A program made the position numbers and the translations under genes. Positions 29,413 to 37,967 of a stretch of 64,000 nt of DNA are shown here, piece after piece. Position 1 is the first letter of the stretch. Each line of letters begins with the position of its first letter. The stretch lies in the NCBI GenBank assembly GCA_026398815.1, contig JAPLSA010000024.1, positions 62,001 to 126,000 on the forward strand, read 5' to 3'. A model generated the notes under the pieces. It worked only from the letters and a program-made list of their open reading frames with translations. It had not been told where the DNA came from and ran no database searches. The DNA comes from Gammaproteobacteria bacterium (GTDB taxonomy: Bacteria; Pseudomonadota; Gammaproteobacteria; Nevskiales; Nevskiaceae).

Positions 29413-29479
29413 GTCATTCCGGCGAAAGCCGGAATCCAGCGCTTTCAAGGCCCTGGACCCCGGCTTTCGGCGGGGTGAC
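29413..29479. repeat. Inverted pair of short dispersed palindromes
   Basis: GTCATTCCGGCGAAAGCCGG continuing AATCCAG (29413-29439), and a diverged inverted copy CTGGACCCCGGCTTTCGGCG continuing GGGTGACG (29452-29479). Together they form a larger stem between two convergent genes, the FG-GAP gene (ends 29388) and gntR (ends 29498), so they may act as a bidirectional terminator. Confidence 0.75.
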
Positions 29480-29497
29480 GACCGATGCAGCGTTTCC

Positions 29498-30199
29498 CTA
29501 GGTCGACGCCGCCTCGGTAGTGCGCAGCATCGCGCCGCGCGCATCGTGGAGCATGTGTAGGGTGATCTTGCGCACCTCGCTCTTGCTCTGGGTGATATGC
29601 GAGCGCAGCAGGATCAAGGCCTCGGTCGCCTTGCGCCGCATGATCAGCCGCAGGATCTTGGCGTGCTCGTCATAGGTCGCGGCGATCCGGTTTTCCTTGA
29701 GAAAATCGAGCCGGCGGATGATGCGGATCTTCTCGGTGAGCTCCTGGTGCACCCGCTGCATCTCGCGATTGCCGGCGGCTTCGACCAGCGCGCAATGGAA
29801 GGCTTCGTCGAGCCCGGCCATCTTGCGCGGATCGCTTTCGCGGCTGTCCACCGGCACCAGCCACGCGGCCTTCAGTGCGGCCAGCGGCAGCTCGTCTTCC
29901 AAGGCGCACAGCTTCTCGACGGCATGCGACTCGATCAGGATGCGCAGGTCGTAGAGTTCATCGAAGCGCACGAAGTCGAATGGCGCCACGCTCCAGCCGC
30001 TGCGGAAGCCGACCTCCAGATAGCCTTCGCGGCGCAGGCGGTACAGCGCATCGCGGATCGGCGTGCGCGACACGCCGAGGCGCGCGGCCAGTTCGGTCTC
30101 GGTGAAACGGTCGCCCGGCAGCAGATGGAAATCGAAGATTTCCGCCTTCACCCGCAGGTAGATCTGTTCACCCAGCGGGTTGGCCGGCTGCTGCGCCAT
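29498..30199 (-). CDS. GntR-family (FadR/FCD-type) transcriptional regulator
   Basis: A 233-residue regulator. The N-terminal winged helix-turn-helix (about 10-75) includes FTETELAARLGVSRTPIRDALYRLRREGYL. The C-terminal part is all-helical and looks like an FCD effector domain, with histidines near 130 and 175-195 that could hold a metal ion. It is the last gene of the atzF-biuH-atzH-gntR series (66 bases after the AtzH-like gene), so it is likely the local regulator responding to a ureide or carboxylate intermediate. FadR-type GntR proteins usually bind short GT...AC palindromes; the TTGTATACAA-type sites at 33304, 22043 and 25366 fit this. ATG at 30199. Confidence 0.9.
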   Translation of the reverse strand: MAQQPANPLGEQIYLRVKAEIFDFHLLPGDRFTETELAARLGVSRTPIRDALYRLRREGYLEVGFRSGWSVAPFDFVRFDELYDLRILIESHAVEKLCALEDELPLAALKAAWLVPVDSRESDPRKMAGLDEAFHCALVEAAGNREMQRVHQELTEKIRIIRRLDFLKENRIAATYDEHAKILRLIMRRKATEALILLRSHITQSKSEVRKITLHMLHDARGAMLRTTEAAST

Positions 30200-30265
30200 G
30201 GTCGTGCGGAGGAAGGGAAAGGGACGCCGCAGTCTACCGCCGCCGCATCACGCCGGGCGTCGCGC

Positions 30266-30652
30266 TCAGGGCGCCAGCAGGCTCACGTGCGCCGTCACGA
30301 TGCGCCATGCCCCGTCGACGCGCACCCAGGTCTGGGTCTGGCGGCCGATCAGTGCAGTATCCGGCGCCACGAACTCGCAGGCCGCGCTGCCGCAATCCTC
30401 GCCGAAGGTCTGGATCACGACATTGCGCAGGGTCCGGCCGGGGTGCACCGGCGCTGCGGCCGCGCGGTAGCGGCGGATCGCCTCGATGCCGTAGCCGAGT
30501 TCGGCCACGCCGTAGCGCAGCGTTTCCGGCGCGTCGTGGAAGAAGGCGTCGAGCGCTGCGATGTCGTGGCGCAGCAGGGCGGCTTCGTAGGCGTCGAATG
30601 CCGCGCGCAGCGAGGCCCGCGCTGCCGGACGGTTGATCTGATCGGGGGTCAT
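30266..30652 (-). CDS. AtzH/HpxZ-like protein (DUF3225, NTF2 fold)
   Basis: A 128-residue cytoplasmic protein of the SnoaL/NTF2-like fold. DAFFHDAPETLRYGVAELGYG, IQTFGEDCG and GRQTQTWVRVDGAWRIVTAHVSLL match the HpxZ/AtzH family. AtzH of Pseudomonas sp. ADP hydrolyses and decarboxylates 1,3-dicarboxyurea to allophanate in cyanuric acid breakdown; HpxZ is linked to oxalurate use. Neighbouring AtzF and BiuH favour an AtzH-like role producing allophanate, but the AtzE/AtzG amidase that makes the AtzH substrate in Pseudomonas is not in the window, so the actual substrate is open. ATG at 30652; an extended frame to 30784 would overlap the BiuH C-terminus and is not needed. Confidence 0.82.
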   Translation of the reverse strand: MTPDQINRPAARASLRAAFDAYEAALLRHDIAALDAFFHDAPETLRYGVAELGYGIEAIRRYRAAAAPVHPGRTLRNVVIQTFGEDCGSAACEFVAPDTALIGRQTQTWVRVDGAWRIVTAHVSLLAP

Positions 30653-30740
30653 GACGCCAAGGATAAGGGCCGCGCCAGACCGATCGCAGGCCGATCGCAG
30701 GCCCGGCCTGATCGCGACCTTGCGGCGCGCGGCAGTCGCA

Positions 30741-31424
30741 CTAGGACAGCGCGGCCAGCAAGGCCTCCGAGCTCGCCACCGCACCGAACACCCCGCCCTG
30801 CATCTTGACCATCTTCAGCGCCGCCAGATGATTGCCGTGATCGGTGGCGGCGCAGCAGTCCTCGACCAGCAGGCATTCGAAGCCGCGGTCATTGCCTTCA
30901 CGCATCGTCGTGTGCACGCAGACGTCGGTGGTGATGCCGGTCAGCACCAGATGCGTGATGCCCCGGGTGCGCAGGATCAGTTCGAGGTCGGTGGCGCAGA
31001 AGCTGCCCTTGCCCGGCTTGTCGAGCACGATCTCGCCGTCGATCGGGTACAGCTCCGGAATGATGTCCCAGCCCGGCTCGCCGCGAACCAGGATCTTGCC
31101 GCAGGGGCCGGGATCGCCGATGCCGGCGCCGATCTGGCGCGAGCGCCAGCGCTTGTTGGCCGGCAGGTCGGACAGGTCCGGCCGGTGGCCTTCGCGGGTG
31201 TGGATGATGGTGAAGCCCAGCTCCCGCATCCGGCCCAGCAGGCGCCGGATCGGCTCGATCGGCGCGCGGGTCAGCGCGATGTCGTAGCCCATGGTGTCGA
31301 CATAGCCGCCGACGCCGCAGAAATCGGTCTGCATGTCGATGATGATCAGCGCCGTGCGGGCCGGCGTGAAGCCGCCGTCGAACGGCCAGGCATAGGGTTC
31401 GGCGGCAACGGTCGGGAAAGCCAT
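30741..31424 (-). CDS. biuH: Biuret amidohydrolase
   Basis: A 227-residue cysteine hydrolase of the isochorismatase fold that converts biuret to allophanate and ammonia. The triad is Asp30 in [10 protein letters not shown], the lysine in LDKPGKGSF and the cysteine in [15 protein letters not shown]. The stretches [34 protein letters not shown] and [14 protein letters not shown] closely resemble the Rhizobium leguminosarum BiuH, whose gene also lies with allophanate hydrolase. It starts 25 bases after the atzF stop and is cotranscribed with it, so its product allophanate is passed to AtzF. A second, diverged paralogue is at 20248-20946. Confidence 0.88.
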   Translation of the reverse strand: MAFPTVAAEPYAWPFDGGFTPARTALIIIDMQTDFCGVGGYVDTMGYDIALTRAPIEPIRRLLGRMRELGFTIIHTREGHRPDLSDLPANKRWRSRQIGAGIGDPGPCGKILVRGEPGWDIIPELYPIDGEIVLDKPGKGSFCATDLELILRTRGITHLVLTGITTDVCVHTTMREGNDRGFECLLVEDCCAATDHGNHLAALKMVKMQGGVFGAVASSEALLAALS

Positions 31425-31449
31425 CTCGGATAGATCCTCGCGCAGGAAT

Positions 31450-33285
31450 TCAGGCAGGCCGGTTCGCGGCCAGGTAGTGCCGCCAGCCGCCGTGGTGGGT
31501 GATATCGACCGCGCCGGCCACGGCGATCGGCTCGCAGATGAAACCTTTAACGGTGCGGCCGTCGGCCAGTTCGAGCGTGCCGATACCGAGCGGCGCGCCG
31601 ACCTGGGCCATCAGCCGGCCGAACTGCCGCTGCGGCATTTCCCAGACCTCGACCTCGATCGCCGCGCCCTGCCCCGCCACCCGGACCAGTCCCGGCTTGG
31701 CCGGCGTGGTGTTGGCGAGCGCATACAGCCGGTACTGCGCAGCGGTCTGCGTCCGCGCGGTGCAGCGCGCACCGCATTCGATCAGTTGCCAGTTCAGCGG
31801 CTGGCCTTCTAGATGGGCGCCGACCACGGCCACGGCGATCGTCGGCTCGTTGAACGGCAGCGGCAGCGCCGCCAGGCCGGACGCCGCCTCGGTGCCGGCG
31901 GACGACAGCAGGGGCTGCAGGCGCGTCGCCAGCGCGGCCAGCCGGTGATCGCTGCCGGCCGGGCCGATCAGCGTGATGCCGGACGGCAGGCCATCGCCGC
32001 GCGGCAGACCGGGAATCGCGAGCGCGGCAAGGTCGAGCAGGTTGACGAAGTTCGTGTACCAGCCCAGTTCGCTATTACGGGCCACCGGCTCGGCCTGCAC
32101 CTCGGCGATCCGCGGATGGCAGGGCGCGGTCGGCACCAGCAGCACGTCGATCCGCTCGAACAGCCGTGCCGCGTGGGCGCGATAGCCACGCATCCGGTCT
32201 TCGGCACGGAACAGGTCTTCGGCGCTGAACGGCGGTGCGGCGGCGATCACCGCGCGCACCGTCGGATCGATCGCATCCGGCTGCGTCGCAAGCATCTCGC
32301 CGACCGCGATCCGGCGCTCGGCGATCCACGGACCGGCGTACAGCAGTTCCGCTGCGGCGGTCAGCGGCGACAGATCGACCGCCGCGAACGCGAACGCCGG
32401 TTCGCGGCGCAGCGCCTCGACCGTCGCGCCGTAGGCCGTCTCGGCCAGCGGGTCGCCGAAGAACACCGGTTCGGCCGCCAGGCCGATCCGCGCGGTGCGC
32501 GCCAGCGGCGCCAGCATCGGCACGGCCCGCGAGCGGCTGTCCTCGGCATCGACGCCGGCAATCACCGCCAGCACCGACCAGGCATCGGCGACGCTGCCGG
32601 CGAAGATCGATACGCAGTCCAGGCTGCGGCAGGCCGGCACCACGCCGCGTGTCGACACCAGCCCGAGGCTCGGCTTCAGGCCGACGATGCCGTTGAAGCC
32701 GGCCGGCACGCGGCCGGAGCCGGCGGTGTCGGTGCCCAGCGCGAACACCGCCAGATCGAGCGCCACGGCCACCGCCGAACCGGAACTCGAGCCGCCGGAC
32801 AGGTAGTCCGGATCGATCGCATTGCGCACCACGCCGTACGGCGAGCGGGTGCCGACCAGGCCGGTCGCGAACTGGTCGAGATTGGTCTTGCCCAGATACA
32901 GCGCGCCGGCCGCCAGCAGCCGTTCGACCGCCGGCGCCGACCGCTCCGGCCGATAGGCGAAGGCCGGACAGGCGGCCGTGGTCGGCTGGCCAGCCACGTC
33001 GATGTTGTCCTTGACCGCGAACGGCAGGCCGAACAGCGGCAGCCGATCGAGCAGCGCCGGGCCTTCACGCGCCAGCAGCGCATCGCAGGCCTGCGCCTGC
33101 GCCAGCAGCACGGGGTCCGGCGGCTGCGAGATCCAGACCTCGGGACGATCGACGCGGTCGCGCGCAGCCAGCAGCCGGCGCAGCAGGGCGCTGGGCGTCA
33201 AGGCGCCTTGGCGCATCGCGGCGTGCAGGTCAGCCACGCGCAGCGGAATCGGAGTGTCGGGTCTGGAAACCGCGTCGGGTGCCAC
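31450..33285 (-). CDS. atzF: Allophanate hydrolase
   Basis: Hydrolyses allophanate to two ammonia and two CO2. The N-terminal amidase-signature domain (about 1-440) carries the Ser-cisSer-Lys triad: Lys92 in FAVKDNID, the serines of SGGSSSGSA (about 166-168) and Ser190 in DTAGSGRV. The C-terminal domain (about 450-611) is the allophanate hydrolase C-domain ([13 protein letters not shown] to [10 protein letters not shown]). The GTG at 33285 gives 611 residues and puts the triad within one or two positions of that described for Pseudomonas AtzF (Lys91, Ser165, Ser189). An ATG at 33342 would add 19 residues and place the TTGTATACAA palindrome inside the gene. First gene of atzF-biuH-atzH-gntR. 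It is not fused to urea carboxylase and no urea carboxylase is present, so biuret rather than urea should be the allophanate source. Confidence 0.92.
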   Translation of the reverse strand: MAPDAVSRPDTPIPLRVADLHAAMRQGALTPSALLRRLLAARDRVDRPEVWISQPPDPVLLAQAQACDALLAREGPALLDRLPLFGLPFAVKDNIDVAGQPTTAACPAFAYRPERSAPAVERLLAAGALYLGKTNLDQFATGLVGTRSPYGVVRNAIDPDYLSGGSSSGSAVAVALDLAVFALGTDTAGSGRVPAGFNGIVGLKPSLGLVSTRGVVPACRSLDCVSIFAGSVADAWSVLAVIAGVDAEDSRSRAVPMLAPLARTARIGLAAEPVFFGDPLAETAYGATVEALRREPAFAFAAVDLSPLTAAAELLYAGPWIAERRIAVGEMLATQPDAIDPTVRAVIAAAPPFSAEDLFRAEDRMRGYRAHAARLFERIDVLLVPTAPCHPRIAEVQAEPVARNSELGWYTNFVNLLDLAALAIPGLPRGDGLPSGITLIGPAGSDHRLAALATRLQPLLSSAGTEAASGLAALPLPFNEPTIAVAVVGAHLEGQPLNWQLIECGARCTARTQTAAQYRLYALANTTPAKPGLVRVAGQGAAIEVEVWEMPQRQFGRLMAQVGAPLGIGTLELADGRTVKGFICEPIAVAGAVDITHHGGWRHYLAANRPA

Positions 33286-33303
33286 GGGTGGCTCGCTCTG
33301 TTT

Positions 33304-33313
33304 TTGTATACAA
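33304..33313. promoter_or_regulatory. TTGTATACAA palindrome, candidate GntR operator of the atzF operon
   Basis: A perfect 10-base palindrome 19 bases upstream of the atzF GTG, in the divergent region shared with the NCS1-kinase gene. The form suits FadR-type GntR proteins. Near-identical sites are at 22043-22052 and 25366-25375. Confidence 0.55.
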
Positions 33314-33433
33314 GTAAGCGTACATGGCCTCGCAAGCGACATGCCAGAAACCGCCGGCCCGGCCTGCGCGGCGGGCCCGGTGGCCGCGCGGCAGGCAGTC
33401 TGCGGCAGCGCTGCGCCGGGCTGCGGCAGGCGC

Positions 33434-33449
33434 TACGTCATCTGACGTA
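33434..33449. promoter_or_regulatory. TACGTCA-TC-TGACGTA palindrome before the sensor kinase
   Basis: A perfect inverted repeat with 7-base arms and a 2-base spacer, 48 bases before the ATG of the NCS1-kinase gene. Thirteen contiguous bases of its reverse complement recur at 52867-52879 upstream of ureG. It could be a binding site for the LuxR-type response regulator encoded next to the kinase (autoregulation). Confidence 0.5.
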
Positions 33450-33496
33450 CCCGCCAGCGCCGCCCGGGGCAGGCTTCTTGCGCGGTGGATCGGGCC

Positions 33497-36400
33497 ATGA
33501 GCGCCAAGCCCGCCACCGTCAGCACCGCCCCGCAGGAGCAGCGGATCATCAAGATCCGCCGCGACTACAACACCTGGGTGGCCAACGAGACGCTGGAGGA
33601 CTACGCGCTGCGCTTCACCGCGCGTTCGGCCCGCAAGTGGAGCGCGTTCCGGGTCGCCAACACCGCGTTCGGGGCGATCTCGTTCCTGCTGCTGGAAGCG
33701 ATCGGCGGCTCGCTGCTGGTGTCCTACGGCTTCACCAATGCTGCCTGGGCGATTGCGGCAGTGAGCCTGGTGATCTTCCTGACCGGCCTGCCGATCGGCT
33801 GGTACGCCGCGCGCTACGGCGTCGACATGGATCTGCTGACGCGGGGTGCCGGCTTCGGCTACATCGGCTCGACGATCACTTCGCTGATCTACGCCTCGTT
33901 CACCTTTCTGTTCTTCGCGCTGGAAGCCACGATCATGGCGCTGGCGCTGAAGCTGTGCTTCGGCATTCCGCTGACGCCGGCCTACCTGATCTGCGCGCTG
34001 GTGGTGATTCCGCTGGTGACGCACGGCATCACCCTGATCTCCCGTTTGCAGGCCTGGACCCAGCCGCTGTGGCTGGTGCTGCTGGTCCTGCCCTTTCTCT
34101 TCGTGATCTGGAAAGCGCCGGAACTGGCGCGCGAGCTGCCCGATTTCGCAGCACCAGGCGGCAGCAAGGCGTTTTCGCTGATCCAGTTTGGTGCAGCCGC
34201 CAGCGTGCTGATGGCGATGGTCACCCAGATCGGCGAGCAGGTGGATTTCCTGCGCTTCCTGCCGGAACGCACGCAGGACAACCGCCGCCGCTGGCTGGCC
34301 TGCCTGATCGTCGCTGGCCCGGGCTGGATCGGCATGGGCGCGGTGCGGCTGCTGGGCGGCGCCTTCCTGGCCTTCATCGCGCTGCGTGCCGGCGTGCCGC
34401 AGGCCAACGCGCTGGAGCCGACCGAGATGTACCGCATCGGCTTCGGCTACGTGTTCGACTCGCCGGCCGTGGCACTCGGCGCGATGACCCTGCTGGTGGT
34501 GCTGAGCCAGCTGAAGATCAACGTCACCAATGCCTATGCCGGCTCGCTGGCCTGGTCGAACTTCTTCGCCCGCGTCACCCACAGCCATCCCGGCCGCGTG
34601 GTCTGGGTGGTGTTCAACGTGGCGATCGCGCTGATCCTGATGCAGCTCGGCGTGTTCAAGGCGCTGGAGCAGGTGCTCGGCCTTTATTCCAATGTCGCCA
34701 TCGCCTGGGTCGGCGCCATCGTTGCCGATCTGGTCATCAACAAGCCGCTGGGCCTGTCGCCACCCGGCATCGAGTTCAAGCGCGCGCACCTGTACGACAT
34801 CAACCCGGTCGGCGTCGGCAGCATGGTGATCGCCTCGGCGCTGTCGATCACCGCATTCACCGGCGTGTTCGGGCCGCTGGCGCAGGCGTTCTCCTCGTTC
34901 ATCGCGCTGCTGGCCGCCTTCGTCTGCGCGCCGCTGATCGCCTACGCCACACGCGGCCGCTACTACCTGGCGCGGCAGCCGGATGCCGCGCTGAACGCCG
35001 CCGCCGAGCACCGCTGCGTGATCTGCGAAAAGGTCTACGAGCGCGAAGACATGGCGCTGTGCCCGGCCTACCGCGGCAACATCTGCTCGCTGTGCTGCTC
35101 GCTCGACGCCCGCTGCCACGATGCCTGCAAGCCCGGCGCCAGCCTGCGCGAGCAGATCAACGCCACGCTGAAGCGGTTGCTGCCGACACCGCTGGCGGCG
35201 CGGCTCGATTCGCGCCTCGGCCATTACCTGCTGCTGTTCGGCATCGTCTCCGGCGTGCTCGGCGCCGCGCTGGCGCTGATCTGGGTGCAGGAATCGTCGC
35301 TGCTGGTGGCCAGCGACGCGGCGCTGCAGGAAGCGCTGCAGGCCGGCTTCCTGAAGCTCTACGCGGTGCTGATCGTGATCGCCGCCGTGCTCTGCTGGTG
35401 GCTGGTGCTGAACGGCGAAAGCCGGCGCGTGGCGCAGGAAGAATCGAACCGCCAGACCTCGCTGCTGATGCGCGAGATCGAAGCGCACAAGAAGACCGAC
35501 ATCGAGCTGCAGGCCGCCAAGCGCGCGGCCGACCGCGCCAACCAGGCCAAGAGCCGCTATGTCACCGGCATCAGCCACGAGCTGCGCACGCCGCTGAACT
35601 CGATCCTCGGCTATGCCGAGATGCTGCAGCACGATCCCAGCATTCCGGTGGCCCGGCGCGATGCCGTCAACGTGATCCGCCGCAGCGGCGATCACCTGCT
35701 GTCGCTGGTCGACGGCCTGCTCGACATCGCCCGCATCGAAAGCGGCAAGCTGACCTTGGACATCGACGAGCTGCGCTTCCCGGAATTCCTCGCCCAGACG
35801 GTCGGTATGTTCCGGCTGCAGGCGCACAACAAGGGCATCACCTTCGTCTACGACGAGCAGGGCAAGGTGCCGGCCGTGGTGCGCGCCGACAAGAAGCGCC
35901 TCGGCCAGATCCTGATCAACATCGTCGGCAACGCGGTGAAGTTCACCGAAACTGGCGGCGTCAGTTTCCGGCTGCGCTGGCGCGGCGACATCGCCACCTT
36001 CGAAGTGCGCGACTCCGGCATCGGCATTCCGGCTGACGAGATCGACCGCATCTTCCAGCCGTTCGAGCGCGGCAGCCAGGTGGCCGCCAGCGGCGAGACC
36101 GGCACCGGCCTGGGCCTGACCATCGCCAAGATGCTGACCAGCCTGATGGGCGGCGAGATGACCGTCGACTCCACGCCTGGCGCCGGCAGCCGCTTCGAGA
36201 TCCGCCTGTTCCTGCCGGAAGTGCGCGAGCCGCGCGCGCCGCTGTCGGCCGCGCTGCCGGACATCAGCGGCTACGCCGGGCCGCGCCGGCGCCTGCTGGT
36301 GGTCGACAACGAAGCGGTCGACCGGCGCCTGCTGATCAACGTGCTGGAGCCGCTCGGCTTCGAGCTGAGCGAAGCCGCTTCCGGCATCGAAGCGCTGCGC

Positions 36401-36898
36401 CAGGTCGCCCATGTGCGTCCCGACCTCGTGCTGCTCGACATCGGCATGCCCGGCATCGACGGCTGGGAAACCGCCCGCCTGCTGCGCGCCAATGAAGCGC
36501 AGAACGGCCATCCGCACCTGCCGATCATCATCATCTCCGCCGATGCCTTCGAAGCCGGCCGCACCGCCGCCGCCGGCATCGCGCCGCGCGACTATCTGGT
36601 CAAGCCGGTCGGCGTTGCGCTGCTGCTCGACCGCATCCGCGACGCGCTCGGCCTGGTCTGGATCGCCGGCCCGGCAGCGACCGCGGCCGAGGCTGACGAC
36701 GAGGCCCTGCCCGATCACCTGGCGCAGTCGCTGCGCGAACTCGGCGCGCTCGGCCATGTGCGCGGCATCCTGAGCAAGCTCGACGAGATCGACCGCCTCG
36801 ACAGCCGCTACCACCGGCAGACCCGCAAGCTGCGCGCCTCGGTCAAGGCCTTCCAGCTCGCCGACTACCTGCGCGCGCTCGGCATGGAGGCCCGATGA
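33497..36898 (+). CDS. NCS1 permease fused to hybrid histidine kinase
   Basis: An 1133-residue membrane sensor. Residues 20-490 form an NCS1 (CodB/purine-cytosine permease-like) transporter with about 12 helices. A cysteine-rich linker follows (about 507-546: CVIC, an isolated CP, then ICSLCCSLDARCHDAC), then two further helices (about 575-640). The kinase core has the H-box ISHELRTPLN with His694, an N-box IVGNAVKF, and G-boxes DSGIGIP and GTGLGLTI. A receiver domain (about 930-1050) has Asp981 in VLLDIGMPG. By analogy with transporter-kinases CbrA and CrbS, substrate binding or transport likely sets kinase activity; the ligand is probably a nucleobase, ureide or urea-related compound. ATG 33497 was chosen over GTG 33485. 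It overlaps the response regulator by 4 bases. Confidence 0.9.
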   Translation: MSAKPATVSTAPQEQRIIKIRRDYNTWVANETLEDYALRFTARSARKWSAFRVANTAFGAISFLLLEAIGGSLLVSYGFTNAAWAIAAVSLVIFLTGLPIGWYAARYGVDMDLLTRGAGFGYIGSTITSLIYASFTFLFFALEATIMALALKLCFGIPLTPAYLICALVVIPLVTHGITLISRLQAWTQPLWLVLLVLPFLFVIWKAPELARELPDFAAPGGSKAFSLIQFGAAASVLMAMVTQIGEQVDFLRFLPERTQDNRRRWLACLIVAGPGWIGMGAVRLLGGAFLAFIALRAGVPQANALEPTEMYRIGFGYVFDSPAVALGAMTLLVVLSQLKINVTNAYAGSLAWSNFFARVTHSHPGRVVWVVFNVAIALILMQLGVFKALEQVLGLYSNVAIAWVGAIVADLVINKPLGLSPPGIEFKRAHLYDINPVGVGSMVIASALSITAFTGVFGPLAQAFSSFIALLAAFVCAPLIAYATRGRYYLARQPDAALNAAAEHRCVICEKVYEREDMALCPAYRGNICSLCCSLDARCHDACKPGASLREQINATLKRLLPTPLAARLDSRLGHYLLLFGIVSGVLGAALALIWVQESSLLVASDAALQEALQAGFLKLYAVLIVIAAVLCWWLVLNGESRRVAQEESNRQTSLLMREIEAHKKTDIELQAAKRAADRANQAKSRYVTGISHELRTPLNSILGYAEMLQHDPSIPVARRDAVNVIRRSGDHLLSLVDGLLDIARIESGKLTLDIDELRFPEFLAQTVGMFRLQAHNKGITFVYDEQGKVPAVVRADKKRLGQILINIVGNAVKFTETGGVSFRLRWRGDIATFEVRDSGIGIPADEIDRIFQPFERGSQVAASGETGTGLGLTIAKMLTSLMGGEMTVDSTPGAGSRFEIRLFLPEVREPRAPLSAALPDISGYAGPRRRLLVVDNEAVDRRLLINVLEPLGFELSEAASGIEALRQVAHVRPDLVLLDIGMPGIDGWETARLLRANEAQNGHPHLPIIIISADAFEAGRTAAAGIAPRDYLVKPVGVALLLDRIRDALGLVWIAGPAATAAEADDEALPDHLAQSLRELGALGHVRGILSKLDEIDRLDSRYHRQTRKLRASVKAFQLADYLRALGMEAR

Positions 36899-37794
36899 AC
36901 AGCCATCTGCCCGCCGCCGGCGCGACCATCCTGATCGTCGACGATGTCGCCGAGAACCTGGCCGTGGCGCACGACGCGCTGGACGCCGCCGGCTACACGG
37001 TGCGCGTCGCCACCAGCGGGCTGGCGGCACTGGAATCGGCACGCCGCCAGCCGCCGGACCTGATCCTGCTCGATGCGGTGATGCCGGGCCTCGACGGCTT
37101 CGAGACCTGCCGCCGGCTGAAGGCCGATCTGTCGACGCGGCCGATCCCGGTGGTGTTCATGACCGGGCTGACCGACAGCGAGCACGTGGTGCAGGGCTTT
37201 CAGGCCGGTGGCATCGACTACGTGACCAAGCCCATTCGCGCTACCGAAGTGATCGCCCGCATCGCCTCGCATGTCCGCAACGCGCGGCTGGTGTCGGATA
37301 CCCAGGCGGCGGCCGATGCCGCTGGCGATGCCATCGTCGCCATCGACGAGGCCGGCCGGCTGAGCTGGGCGACGCCGCTGGCGCAGACCTGGCTGGCGCC
37401 GCTGTGCGATGCCGGCCATCGGCTGCCGGCGCCGCTGCTGCGCTGGCTGGACTGCGGCGACGCCGGCTCGCCGAACTTCAGCCTGCATGCCGACGGCCAG
37501 CGGCTGAGCTTTGCCCGGCTCGGCCCGCGTCGCCTGCTGGTGCAGCGGATGGCCAGCGTGCCGGAGCCGGAAGTGCTGGCGCGGCTGCTGAACATCACCG
37601 CCCGCGAAGCCGACGTCCTGTACTGGATCGTGCTCGGCAAGACCAATCCGGAGATCGCCGGCGTGCTCGAAATGAGCCCGCGCACGGTCAACAAGCACCT
37701 CGAACACATCTTCACCAAGCTCGGTGTGGAGACGCGCACGGCAGCGGCAACCGTGGCGCTGAACCGCAGCCGGCTCGGCGTGCTGGCCAGCTGA
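36895..37794 (+). CDS. LuxR/NarL-type response regulator
   Basis: A 299-residue regulator: an N-terminal receiver (about 9-130) with acidic pocket VDD, phospho-acceptor Asp60 in LILLDAVMPG and the VTKP lysine near 112; a middle segment (about 135-230) with no clear family; and a C-terminal LuxR-type helix-turn-helix (about 230-295, ITAREADVLYWIVLGKTNPE then MSPRTVNKHLEHIFTKLGV). Its ATG overlaps the kinase stop (ATGA), so the pair is translationally coupled. The downstream porin-urt-ure genes and the inverted repeat at 33434 are its likely targets. It would act as a transcription activator of urea and ureide use. Confidence 0.92.
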   Translation: MNSHLPAAGATILIVDDVAENLAVAHDALDAAGYTVRVATSGLAALESARRQPPDLILLDAVMPGLDGFETCRRLKADLSTRPIPVVFMTGLTDSEHVVQGFQAGGIDYVTKPIRATEVIARIASHVRNARLVSDTQAAADAAGDAIVAIDEAGRLSWATPLAQTWLAPLCDAGHRLPAPLLRWLDCGDAGSPNFSLHADGQRLSFARLGPRRLLVQRMASVPEPEVLARLLNITAREADVLYWIVLGKTNPEIAGVLEMSPRTVNKHLEHIFTKLGVETRTAAATVALNRSRLGVLAS

Positions 37795-37967
37795 GGAATA
37801 CAGAAAACCAGCAAGCACCCACGCAAGCAAAAAGCGGAAACAACGGCGCATGGGAGCGCGCCGGAACAGCGGCAAACACCAGTGACGGGCTGCAAACACG
37901 CCGGGTCTCGACGACCCGGCGCGGGCGGAGCCATGCCTTCGATCCATCCATTGACCAGGGGAACAAC

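Noticed and set aside
31450-33342. Urea amidolyase arrangement (urea carboxylase with allophanate hydrolase)
   Set aside because: No biotin-carboxylase domain or separate carboxylase gene is present; urea is handled by urease here.
31813-37042. Very long open frames (over 1200 codons) overlapping atzF, the NCS1-kinase and its regulator in other frames
   Set aside because: They cross several real genes with clear domains and encode compositionally biased sequence; artefacts of high GC content.
37899-37921. GC hairpin CGCCGGGTC/GACCCGGCG before the porin gene
   Set aside because: A 9-pair stem without a T run; it could be an mRNA structure, but there is not enough to call a terminator or operator.
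37795-37967. Search for a sigma-54 promoter before the porin-urt-ure genes
   Set aside because: No TGGCAC-N5-TTGC-like sequence was seen, nor a copy of the TACGTCA-N2-TGACGTA palindrome.
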